In this document: one piece after another, positions 1 through 45,400 of the stretch | How the letters are laid out: every line of letters begins with the position of its first letter | Position numbering within the stretch: the first letter of the stretch is position 1 | From: Phallusia fumigata | Lineage: Eukaryota > Chordata > Ascidiacea > Phlebobranchia > Ascidiidae | DNA length: 64,000 bases | Direction: 5' to 3' | Assembly: GCA_008931825.1 (NCBI GenBank) | Contig: QXVZ01016105.1 | Location: 90,794-154,793, forward strand | Notes under the pieces: model-generated | The model's database searches: none | Told to the model about the DNA's origin: nothing | What the model saw: only the letters and a program-made list of their open reading frames with translations | Made by a program: the position numbers and the translations under genes

Positions 1-264
1 TTACATGAAAAATATGAAGTTCATGGAATTGAGGATTGTCTTTGAAGTTCTAGATTCTGACTATGTTGGTTAGTTTATTTTTACCTGCTACCTGCTTAAA
101 TGGCTTTAATGCCTTGTCTTGAAACAAATCATTTTTTATTTTCCACGCCCACCCCTCATGAGCCTTTTAGTGTCTGTGATTTTTGTTCCGCAGACATTCT
201 TAATCAGCCACAGACTGCAAAATATGCTTTCTACGAAACTGACATATTGATACTTACTTCTTAG

Positions 265-409
265 ATTTAACATCAGACTGCGTGAAGAAGATGCCCAAAG
301 TGACGTTAACACGCTTATTTCCAACACTGACTCGCGTGAAACTATATACAAGGGAAAAAAGTATGGCAAAATTGTAAAGATTCCAGCAGCTGAAGAGTTT
401 CCACTATAA
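265..409 (+). CDS. Terminal coding exon of an unrecognised upstream gene (5' part outside the window)
   Basis: A candidate 3' splice acceptor (ttcttag) at 258-264 is followed by one base completing a split codon and an open frame of 47 codons ending in TAA at 407-409. It reads FNIRLREEDAQSDVNT at the start and ends KIPAAEEFPL. The piece is hydrophilic, with an acidic first half and a lysine-rich stretch (YKGKKYGKIVK) near the end. A canonical AATAAA lies about 80 bases after the stop, which supports a real 3' end. The rest of the gene lies left of the window, so 1-264 would be intron. I do not recognise the family. A chance ORF cannot be excluded, but acceptor, stop and polyadenylation signal are well ordered. 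Confidence 0.45.
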
Positions 410-485
410 TTCTGTTTGCTGTTTTATATTAAGTTCAAAAGTCCCCAGCAAAAACCTGTCAGTAATTGTGCTCAAGTTCCAATTA

Positions 486-491
486 AATAAA
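486..491 (+). terminator. Polyadenylation signal AATAAA of the upstream gene
   Basis: AATAAA lies 77 bases after the TAA at 407-409 and is followed by a T-rich stretch, as expected for a cleavage site. Confidence 0.5.
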
Positions 492-623
492 ACATAGTAG
501 CATTGATGGATTCGTTTATTGTTTCTAAACCTATTTATTTGTCACTTCAATACCTTTTTCAGCAGTTGGTATTTTACTGTTACTACAACTATTTTGTATG
601 TTTTACGTTGAGTAAATACACAT

Positions 624-647
624 TATATATACACATATATATATATT
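624..647. repeat. TA/CA microsatellite
   Basis: Alternating TATATATACACATATATATA sequence, about 24 bases, in intergenic DNA. Confidence 0.7.
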
Positions 648-2125
648 TAACATTTTTCCTGACTATATGTGTAAAGATTAAAATGTTGGGTCAATAATGC
701 ATCAGAAAACTATATTTGCTAACTGTTTTGCCCCTATTTTGTTGTCTATTTTTGTTATTTTTTCTAACCTGCATTCTTTTGACATTATTCGCTGTTACCA
801 CATAACACACATTTCTACCCGGGTTTGGTCGAAATTGCATTGTACACATCATGCAATGGTGAAAAAGCCATGAAAACCGTCCCCGAGTGTGCCTGCTTGT
901 TGATGACCTTCACATCGGAAGCGAAACTACAAATCTCTCCTGCATAGCAGGAAGTCACTGTGATTTGCCACCCACAAAATACAACAACAATCTTTCGGTT
1001 TTTTTAAATGAACGTTTTTTCTTGACTCATTCTGAACCACACGTCTGTGGTACATCCGCATGCTCTGTGAAGATTGACAGTGGTACATTTGGTTGCAGCT
1101 AGAAAGGCGATAGACTCTTTCTGGATATGGAATATTGTACTGTGCTACTGCTTGTAACATGCACTTGTGTTTTGTTTTGTGTGAATGCTAACTTGTGCAA
1201 AGTTGTTTGACTGTCTTTAATTCATTTCCATCTATGGAAGTCCACAATTCACAATTTTTTGTACTGATCATTTTTGGACTTGAACTTGCATCCTGCATTT
1301 AAAGTAAAAGCAAAAAAATTATTGCGTTTAAAACCTTCAAAAACAATAATTTTAATAATTTGTTGTGTTTGAATGTTTATACAGCGGAGCTTCGATGAAG
1401 CCTTAATTCATTGTTCTGCATTGATTCTGCTGCTTCTTGTGTTGTGTGTGTGGTCTGTACACTCAGACTGCTGAATAATAAACTGTGGCCACATAAAACG
1501 TGCGCTGGTGCCATCTAGCGGAAGGGTTTTCACTGCTCCACGCAGACTCCAGTTGTGGTGAAAGTAAAGCGTATAAGAGTCTCAACGAAATGGTGTCTCG
1601 AGGATCGACGGTGTCAAAATCCATCAAATTCCTTGATATTTTGTGTGATAATTTGTCTATTTTTATTTGTATGACGTGGCAGCTAAAAAACAAAAGCAGA
1701 CTTGATTGTTATTGTTATTACTTACAATTATGGCTGGTATTTCTGGGCAATGTTGACAAAAACTAGTTCGTTTCGGTAAGAAAATAATTCTTCTTTCGTC
1801 ATTGGACTCGAGTAACCGCGTAATATAAGTTACCTTTAACTTGTCTTAATAACGTATGGGGTGACCCCATACAATAAAAAGATTCAACAAGCTTTCGCAA
1901 CAGTCAAACGTTGTGTCATAAGCATTAAAAATATTGTTAACGCGTTTGTTTTAAGAACTGTAAGGATTTTACTATGAATCGGGATAGGATTAACAAAATT
2001 CCTTTAAATTGCCCTCTTCTTGTAGCGGTGAAGCCTGCGGACAAAAATCTTTTGGATGGGCGATTTTGAAGCTTGCGCCGTTGATGAATAAAATCTCTCA
2101 TGTCACGAGTTTCTGCACTCTAAGC

Positions 2126-2421
2126 CAGGGCTTTCCAAACCTTTTGGTCTGCGACCTCTTTTGTAAAATAGTTTTTTTCGTTTGACGGAAAAAAAAGCAG
2201 TTATACCATTTGTTGAAAGAGTACTACGAGAAAGCAAAATCAAATATCAATTTATTTTGCGCGTTTCACCATGACAATGTTAGAAACCTTGAAATATGAA
2301 ATCGAGTCAAATGCTTAAAAAGACGGCGTTTACGACCATTTGTGGGAAATTATTGTAATAGCGACCCACAAAATTCGTTGCGCGGCCCCCTGAAGGGGCG
2401 CGACTCTGGTTGGGAAGCTCG
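2126..2421. mobile_element. Degenerate hAT-type non-autonomous DNA transposon
   Basis: The left end reads CCAGGGCTTTCCAAACC and the right end GGTTGGGAAGCTCG. These are imperfect inverted copies of each other and resemble the CAGGGGTTCCCAAACC type of hAT terminus. Internal GCGACC motifs sit near both ends, as in many hAT miniature elements. No clear 8-base target duplication is visible, so the copy is old or its borders are slightly wrong. There is no transposase ORF. Confidence 0.5.
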
Positions 2422-2836
2422 ACTTTGAGATATTACTTTAGAGCTGTAGCATTGATGGCAACGAAACTTTTTATAGTACCTGTACTAGTACGGCAGTGTT
2501 AAGCATGAATTTTAATTCTTGTTTTACTTCAATTTTCTTCGCTTTGAGATAGTTACTGCATTTGAAGCGTTAATAATAGTGGGGTGAAAAATGCAAACAA
2601 GTTTTCTGTGCTCCATTGCACATCTGCATGCTTGACTGATCAACACCTTTGTCAATGTAAACAACAAGAAATTCAAGGAAGTAGTAGCACGGTTGAGACA
2701 GGTTGTCTGTGCTAAATAAAACCCATTCATTGTGTTTATAATCAAATGACATGTAAAAGACAATTCTACCTGGAAGTCCCGTTTTTCCAAGTCCCTCTTC
2801 AACTTTTGTGGTCTGTTGTGCTGGCTAAAAAGAATC

Positions 2837-15716
<12,880 letters not shown>

Positions 15717-16133
15717 AAAGATCGAATCAGCCAACATTTGTATTTTTAGGTGGAAGGTTTGTCAGTCATATTTGTTTCAGTTGTACAATGTATTATGTTA
15801 CGTGTTTCGTGAGGTTGCGGTAAATTTAATCGGTTAAAGGACCTAAAACAAAAGTTTTCTTGATCTAGTCGAATTCTCGTTTTTGATTTATCAGCAACCC
15901 AATTGGTCAAACTTGTTCCTATTTTCTCACTAAACGTAAAAGCGTATTACGCCCTTAAGTTGTGTATGTTCAAGAAATATAACTCAATTTCCGGGTATCC
16001 CTTCTGAAAACATCTGCTACTGCATTACATTGCAATTCAATTTTCCTCGCACCATTGTAGTTTGTAATTGTATCTTGGCCTTAATCTCTGTTTTTACGGA
16101 AATTAGTTCTGTTTAGATTTTTTACAAACCTAA

Positions 16134-16139
16134 AATAAA
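16134..16139 (+). terminator. Polyadenylation signal AATAAA of FES/FER
   Basis: First AATAAA after the stop codon at 15714-15716, giving a 3' UTR of about 430 bases. Confidence 0.6.
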
Positions 16140-17204
16140 ACGTTCAGCACTTCAGAACCGTCAATTATTCAAACCCTGTTGTTTTACTGCGCCTTTATGT
16201 GTCGTGTGCACAGTATAATTACACTTTCTAGAATCGGTTAAAACGGTTGTCTCCAAATTGCACAGTGAAATTATTTTGTGTATAAATCAACAGCGACTTT
16301 TTCGTTTTCATTTATTGCGCCAAAAAATTCCTGTGTCACCTTTTCTAGTATCGTAACAAACCAATTTGTAATTTAACTGGATTGAATGATCCTTACATTA
16401 ATTAAAGACGTAGCTGCTAGAAAGCTTGTATTTCATGAATACATTTTAATGCAAACTTTGTAACAACCGCTGTGGTCATTATCCCTTATTGGTATTCACT
16501 ACAAGCTTTCTGCTGGTTCTGTTTTGTAGTTAAACTACTGTCCATCTCCGTTTCTCTATTCCTAAAATTATCGTAGCAGATATTTACGTTAGAAAACTGT
16601 GTTTATTGTGTTGCCTTGCTCAAATAATTGCACCACTAACACCACTGTAACTACATGAAGAACCGTGCTCCAGTCCATTTGCGAAATGCGTCAGTATAAA
16701 ACCTAGCAGACCTTGTCAACAAACAAAATTTTATAACTTGTTGTTTTCTTCAACTTGACGTGCAATTGTTCTATAAGCCACTGACAGATTTCCTCTTCAA
16801 ACACTTTTGCTTTTATGCTTTTAAAACGCAGAGAAGTTCTCATACTTTGCATCAACGCAGTGCAAAAATGATGGCGAGTGAAACTTATATTTAGTTACTT
16901 ACAGCGAGTATCCACTGTCCGTTACTATTTTGGGGGCTGAAGCCGATTGCGAAAGTAGAAGATGTAAATTTTGTCCTAAATCTTTTCGCTGTGATGCAAT
17001 CTCGTTTATTTGTGCCAGTCCAATTTGAATTATGTTTCATTTATCCAAATACACTCCCGCACTTTGGTCATTTGTACGATTTATATTGCAGATTTTTGTG
17101 TGTCCAATAAGGAAAAGGGGTAGGCTACGACGCGCTACAGCTGTATCGTTATCTTCGAGCGTCAAAAAGCGCTTAAGTTTATTTCTTCATTAAGCGTCGA
17201 AAAG

Positions 17205-17330
17205 GTTGAGTTGAGTTTATTTTGCTTGATGAAAGAAACAATAGTTACACAATAGCACTAAGGCAATCACCAGGTCGGAAATAGCTGCGCAACGTGAGGC
17301 GCTGAAAGTGGAAAGTACACAACTGGTAGG
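17205..17330 (-). repeat. Truncated copy of a SINE-like dispersed repeat
   Basis: Read on the minus strand this carries ACGTTGCGCAGCTATTTCCG, then TTGGTGATT-like and TAGTGCTATTGTGT sequence, ending AAATAAACTCAACTC. The same order is found in the fuller copy at 47640-48041. It is truncated at its 5' end, as retroposons often are. Confidence 0.6.
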
Positions 17331-17461
17331 TCAAGATTGAACGCGCTGCTGCTACACCCAACTGTGGTATCAAAATGTTTTACATGTTTCACAAGCAACC
17401 AGAACACTGCCAGGGCATTTACTAACTGGAAAACTCATCGCAAAAATACCAACGGTCCCGC

Positions 17462-17510
17462 TTTTTTTGTTTTTTTTGGCTTTTTTTGGCTTTTTTTTGG
17501 TTTTTTTTCC
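17462..17510. repeat. T-rich tandem tract with TTTTTTTGGC units
   Basis: Four runs of seven or eight T are separated by GG, GGC or G. Both strands give meaningless low-complexity ORFs. Confidence 0.75.
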
Positions 17511-18159
17511 ATACATTTTCCTTGTTTCCCTAATCCACTCGACGTTTTTAATATACCGACACACCAAAATCCAATGCTTATTGGCATGCGTAAATACAAC
17601 GGAATGTTTTTTTTTTCTAGAAAACAAAAAATCTCTTGCAAAACGTTTTTCTAAACTTCGCACTTGCATTCGTTATGTAGGAATAGTGAAGCCGCTGATG
17701 CGTGCGATCAGGTGATGTTAAACCGGCAAAGCGAATCGGCCCGAACAGCTGATAAAAGGATTTGGTCCAGTCGGCTATTTGCTGAAGGTTACTATGAGGA
17801 AAGGGTTGGCGGCTGTCAGATCTTTTGAACAGTTTCGTTTGCCACACTTAGACAAAGCGTTTCACCCAACGCGGAAGATTAAAAATTCTAAAAAGTATCA
17901 CCGTCATAAAAAATGCTCACGGAGTTAGTTATGTTATATTGGCTTTATATTTTTTGAGCCGACATTAGTTTGGGATTAGTGCGTTTGCAGGTTTTAGAAC
18001 TCACAAATTTTTGGTGTTAGTCACAAATTTGGAATTTTATTAAAACCAGAAACATATTTTAATTGTGTCTTGTGTGTAGTGATTTTTATTTCTTCTGGAT
18101 CTAATGTACATTAAAAAATTTTAAAATTAAACCTTTGATCTTGAGTTGGAGGATACTGG

Positions 18160-18174
18160 TCAGATTGTTGCAGC
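18160..18174 (+). promoter_or_regulatory. 3' splice acceptor directly before the SEC14L1 start codon
   Basis: GATTGTTGCAG|C lies immediately 5' of the ATG at 18175. The message therefore either has a spliced 5' UTR exon upstream or receives a trans-spliced leader. The sequence alone cannot separate these. Confidence 0.5.
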
Positions 18175-40040
<21,866 letters not shown>

Positions 40041-40612
40041 CGTCACCCAGATGACGCGATGTAGCAGCAACGCCTCAGTCGGAAAAAACGTCAACTATCA
40101 CACAACAAAATATTCGCGGTTTTTAGTTTTTTGTCCATGCAGAAGATGGCGTTTACCATTTTCCTGGTGTCAGTATTTCCTAAGTTGCAAGAAAGTCCGA
40201 CGGGCATTACCTCGCAATCGATTATCGACGTCACAGCTGGCCTATGACGTCACGTGTCGATCGATATTGAAGCTTCAAAGCTTTGCACATAATTCTTTAA
40301 ATCGTTGCACCGTTGTACCGCCTGTTCAATTAAACCGTACATGCACCATTCATCGACCAATCGTCCATCGCCAAAGCGTCTCCCCTTGTGACTTATAGGC
40401 TGCTCTGCAATTCGCTTGGCAACTAAAAAACTTAATCGCGTCTTCGCTGCTTGGAAAGTGAGCAGTGTAGGAAATGGATTTGAAAATGTAGGCTTGGTGT
40501 TCATTGGGGGTTCGCCTTATACCCCTATTTTTGTTTTCCTGCTTTTTTTCTGTTCGTGACCCGACCGGTGTTTTCGCAACTGCTATTCAGATTTTAACAT
40601 GGCGCACTTTTA

Positions 40613-40618
40613 AATAAA
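40613..40618 (+). terminator. Polyadenylation signal AATAAA of SEC14L1
   Basis: First AATAAA after the stop at 40038-40040, giving a 3' UTR of roughly 590 bases. Confidence 0.6.
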
Positions 40619-40928
40619 CTTACCACATCGTTTTCGGAGGAAAATCTGTTCGCAAATTCATAAATGGGAAGCAAAGCAAGGTTCCTCTCAAAAGTTTGTA
40701 AGCTTGGTTAAACTTGCATCACCAATAGATAAAAGACAGCTGCACAATTTATACTAAAAAGTTCTGTTTCGATGCAGTTTTGGTATCTCATTTAACTTTT
40801 TTTTTAAATTATAGTCCAAATGAGTCTGTAAAGCAGTGCTGCACTTTGCAACCGGTAACAAGCACTACAGGGTTTGCCAACGGAAAAAAAGGACTGCATA
40901 GATGATTGCATTTGGTATTCCATCACGC

Positions 40929-40934
40929 TTTAAT
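40929..40934 (-). terminator. Variant polyadenylation signal ATTAAA of MDP1
   Basis: On the minus strand ATTAAA lies about 155 bases after the MDP1 stop. It is the best candidate between the two convergent genes on that strand. Confidence 0.4.
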
Positions 40935-41089
40935 GATAAGTGCACAACAAAGTAACAAGAAAACTGTTTGGGTACAGGCAGTACTAAACGTCGAGACAAC
41001 TGAAATAAAATGATTGCATGCATGTACAACACAGTAAAAATTGTCTAAAACATGCAATATTGCTGAAAGGTAACTTTAGATAACTGTTG

Positions 41090-42117
<1,028 letters not shown>

Positions 42118-42486
42118 TTTTTGTTGTTTTTCCACACAATGATCTGCAAAAATGTTCAATCCACCGTGTAGAAAAAAGATAAACCGTCACGGATAAATCA
42201 ACAAAGTTTTATCAAACAGCAAAATTAAGCAAAAAATTGATGATGAATCATTCGGAAAATTCCCAGGACTAATATTTTATTCACCAATAATCGGTTTACG
42301 GAATTTTGCTTTCGATCATTGGATGTAAAATTAAAAGTACGCTGCGTCGTCGGCAACCGCGCTTGGTTACCTTTTTGTGCGGACCAAAGTCAAAGTGACT
42401 TCTATAGACTTTGGTGCGGACAAGTTTTAAAGTAAATTTCAGCTTTGTTTACGTGCCAAAGTCGAAAACTCAGTTAATTCAAAGCA
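42118..42486. promoter_or_regulatory. Divergent promoter region between MDP1 and the CCDC60-like gene
   Basis: Only 369 bases separate the two start codons, so both promoters must lie here. It contains an inverted repeat ACCAAAGTC (42383-42391) / GACTTTGGT (42407-42415), nested in a direct repeat GTGCGGAC (42377-42384 and 42414-42421). A GGCAAC half-site at 42352-42357 resembles half of an RFX X-box but lacks a good partner. Confidence 0.5.
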
Positions 42487-45400
42487 ATGACGGCAAAACT
42501 ACCAACCTTGATAAACCCAAGTGATGCGTATTCCGACGAAGTTCTTAAATGCATCAAAGACACATTAAAGAAAAGAAGCAATGAATTAAGTAAGATCATT
42601 CTCATTGTTTTTTTACATGTGGTAATGTTGTGGTGAAAATAAAGGCAATCATTTTCTTACAGGCCGCAGGTATGACCCTGCAAAGATGTCTGCTCGAAAT
42701 GACCAGGCGTATGTTACTTCTATTAACGACGAGGAAAAGGCATGGAGGCAAAAATTTGAAAGGCGAAAAAAGAACTTAACCCATGGATTTTTCGCTGACA
42801 AATCGAAACCTTACCAAGCAGTAGGAACTGTATATTTAGAAGCTGGAGATTTGATGCTTAACTCAATTACTGAGGATTTGCGATCAAAGGTAAAATTTAG
42901 TAGTTTGCATAGGGATTAGCATGCCTACAACCTTCAAATAATATATGTTTTTATTTTGTAATACTAACAGTTCATTGGTCCACCCAATTCTGAAAAATTA
43001 ACAGTTTGGGGTCTTTGGCAAAATAAAAGCATCTGTTGCAAATTACATTCAATGTCTTGTATTCAGCATTTCTGGATACCCACTGCTCTTTAGGAAATAA
43101 TAAAATTACAAAAATTTAAAAGTGTACAGTTGATAAAACTGATGTAGTCTGAAATTAGTTTGGAAGGAAAAACCTTAAATGGTATTTTATCAACAGCTAG
43201 ACTATTAAAAGCAATTATTTTGAAACAAATGGCAATTTAGGGAGATAAAGGAAAGTTGCTAAAAGACATGATAATATTATAAAATTGAACGATATCTCCT
43301 AAATTTTTGGTAAAGTATCTATAAAGTTGTATCTCAATGCTGTGAGTTTAAAAAGGGATAAAAATTATTTGGTCAACACCCTTTTTCTTGCCAACCTCCC
43401 TTTTTGCTTCAATCATTTTCATAATTTGTTGTTGTTTCCGCTCAAAAAGTTCAAAAACAGTATTATTATCTTGTGCTCAATTTAGATTCTTAAAGTACCG
43501 CGACATTACAAAGAATCATGGAAGAACACACAGTCAAAAAAGATATCGTCCCTTCAAAAGAAAATCAATGCCTTGTCACAACCAATGAATCAAAACCTTG
43601 ACGGTTCGGAGGCCACAGCTGGTTACAATGCAATCAAAAAACAGATTGTAGAGGTCAACAAAATGCACAAAGGAGTTCAGGCAGAACAAACTCTGAGAGG
43701 CTTTTTACTCAGAAAGGTTGAGTTTCTGTATTTAAATTATTGGTATTATAAAACTTGTGGTACCCTAAATACAAGGTATCAAGGAAAACCAAATACAATT
43801 CTACGAAGGAACACAAGACACAGATTTAAAGAGTAGCTTAACTAAAAACCTAGCTGCCAGATAACTTGTAAATACTTTGCATTACAATTGTTTGATGCAC
43901 TGATGATGGCAACAGTGATTGTCGAAACATTTGGAATACAATGTTTTTACTAAATACAAGTTCTCTGGCAGTTTTGTTTTAAAATAAGAAACTCTACATA
44001 GTCTTAAAACAGCCTTAAACTTTGTCTTTTCACATGTACAAACATATGCTAGTTCCTAGTGTGCTCGTGTGTACTGTAAAGTGATAAAAAGTGAAGTAGC
44101 GTACACTGTGTACAAACCGCTGCAAATGTCACTGATTTTTCATGAAACTTTTTTAATACAGGAAGAAAGTGCACGCTCTGGAAAAAAGGATGACCTTGAA
44201 ATGAAAGCACCACAAAAAAACAACTGGAAAATTGTCCGAACAATTGGAAAAATAATGGGTGCTGTGAATGTAAAGCAAAAAGGTTTGTTATATGTTAGCT
44301 TTGAAAACCCATGGTTGGTAAAGCATAGGCTTCGATTCTTTGGCAATTTTTTTTTGTGTGGGGTGGCGCAATGATCAAATCCAAGCGGTCTGACATGTGA
44401 TCAAGTTACACCACGTACGCCTGTTGGTTTTAAGCCTCATTATACTATCTGTTACCACTAATATTATTTGTGCATATAGCACAAGAGATGCACAAAATGG
44501 GACGTCCTCATGCATCATTTAAGAAATTTGCGTCGCTCGCCTCGCACTTGTTCGGTGTAAACAAGTCTTCAAAAAAAAAGAATAAAATAACAAATTTGGA
44601 AATTTCTGGGGTGGCAACTTAGACTTTTTATAATGGCTGCCACCCTAGAAATTTTCAGTTGGGTCACCGCAACCCCTGCAACCCTGGGAATCGATGCCTA
44701 TGGCTCCCAGTGATAATATTGCCAAATATAAACAAACAGAACCACTAAAAGTAAGCTTTCTGTCTATGAAACATATTTTAAAGTATTCATACAGATACCT
44801 CACCTGTTACTGGTATAAAAGACATTGCTGGAACTCGAGGTGTAGTTGCAAGAGCATTTAGGAAAACAGGAATGAAGCAAAAGCCAAGAATAAATAACGA
44901 ACTGCCAGACATGGAGGATAAAGAGGAAGTTTTACAAAAGTTTGAAACCAGTTACATTATGCTATTAATCAGCAAAATACAAAAGTTTAAGTTTGTGTTT
45001 TACATCATTTGTTAATTGAAGGTGGAGACATGAGGTGAAACAAAGATATCTGATTTTAAAATTGCAGTCCATCAATGCCCTACTCTGTGCCATCATCAAC
45101 ATGAAAAGTAAAATGCTGAAAATGCATGTAGGACAATGACTAACTTTCATGCCTTTACCTCTTGCATCTAATAAGTGCGCAACCTTTTTAGCACCCTCTT
45201 AATGGAAAAACTGTCAAGGATTTGCTAAGAAGTGACGTTGTTCTGGATTGTTATGGTCACCCATCACCATGGTACTGTAGTTGTGTGACAAATAACTTTA
45301 TGTTTAAGCATGGCAATTTGTACGCCTGTTCGCAGGAAAGCACAGTTAGCTGTCACATATGATGATTCCGCACATCCTGAAACCCCTTTGCCACCCGTAA

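Larger units (their letters stand above)
410..2836. other. Intergenic region between the upstream gene and FES/FER
   Basis: About 2.4 kb with no convincing coding exon. It holds the 3' end of the upstream gene, a TA/CA microsatellite at about 624-647, TG-rich sequence near 1437-1452, a hAT-like repeat at 2126-2421, and presumably the FES/FER promoter and 5' UTR. Short ORFs here lack conserved sequence or splice context. Confidence 0.6.
15717..18174. other. Intergenic region between FES/FER and SEC14L1
   Basis: About 2.5 kb. It holds the FES/FER 3' UTR, a truncated copy of the SINE-like family at about 17205-17330, a T-rich tandem tract at 17462-17510, and the presumed SEC14L1 promoter with a splice acceptor just before its ATG. 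ORFs around 17337-17715 are low-complexity products of the T tract. Confidence 0.6.
40041..41089. other. Convergent 3' space between SEC14L1 (+) and MDP1 (-)
   Basis: It holds both 3' UTRs. Besides the signals listed separately, there are TGACGTCA sites at 40038-40045 (overlapping the SEC14L1 stop codon) and 40245-40252. No coding exon is recognised. Confidence 0.6.

Noticed and set aside
17337-17715. Overlapping Phe-rich and Lys-rich ORFs
   Set aside because: Produced by the T-rich tandem tract at 17462-17510 on the two strands.
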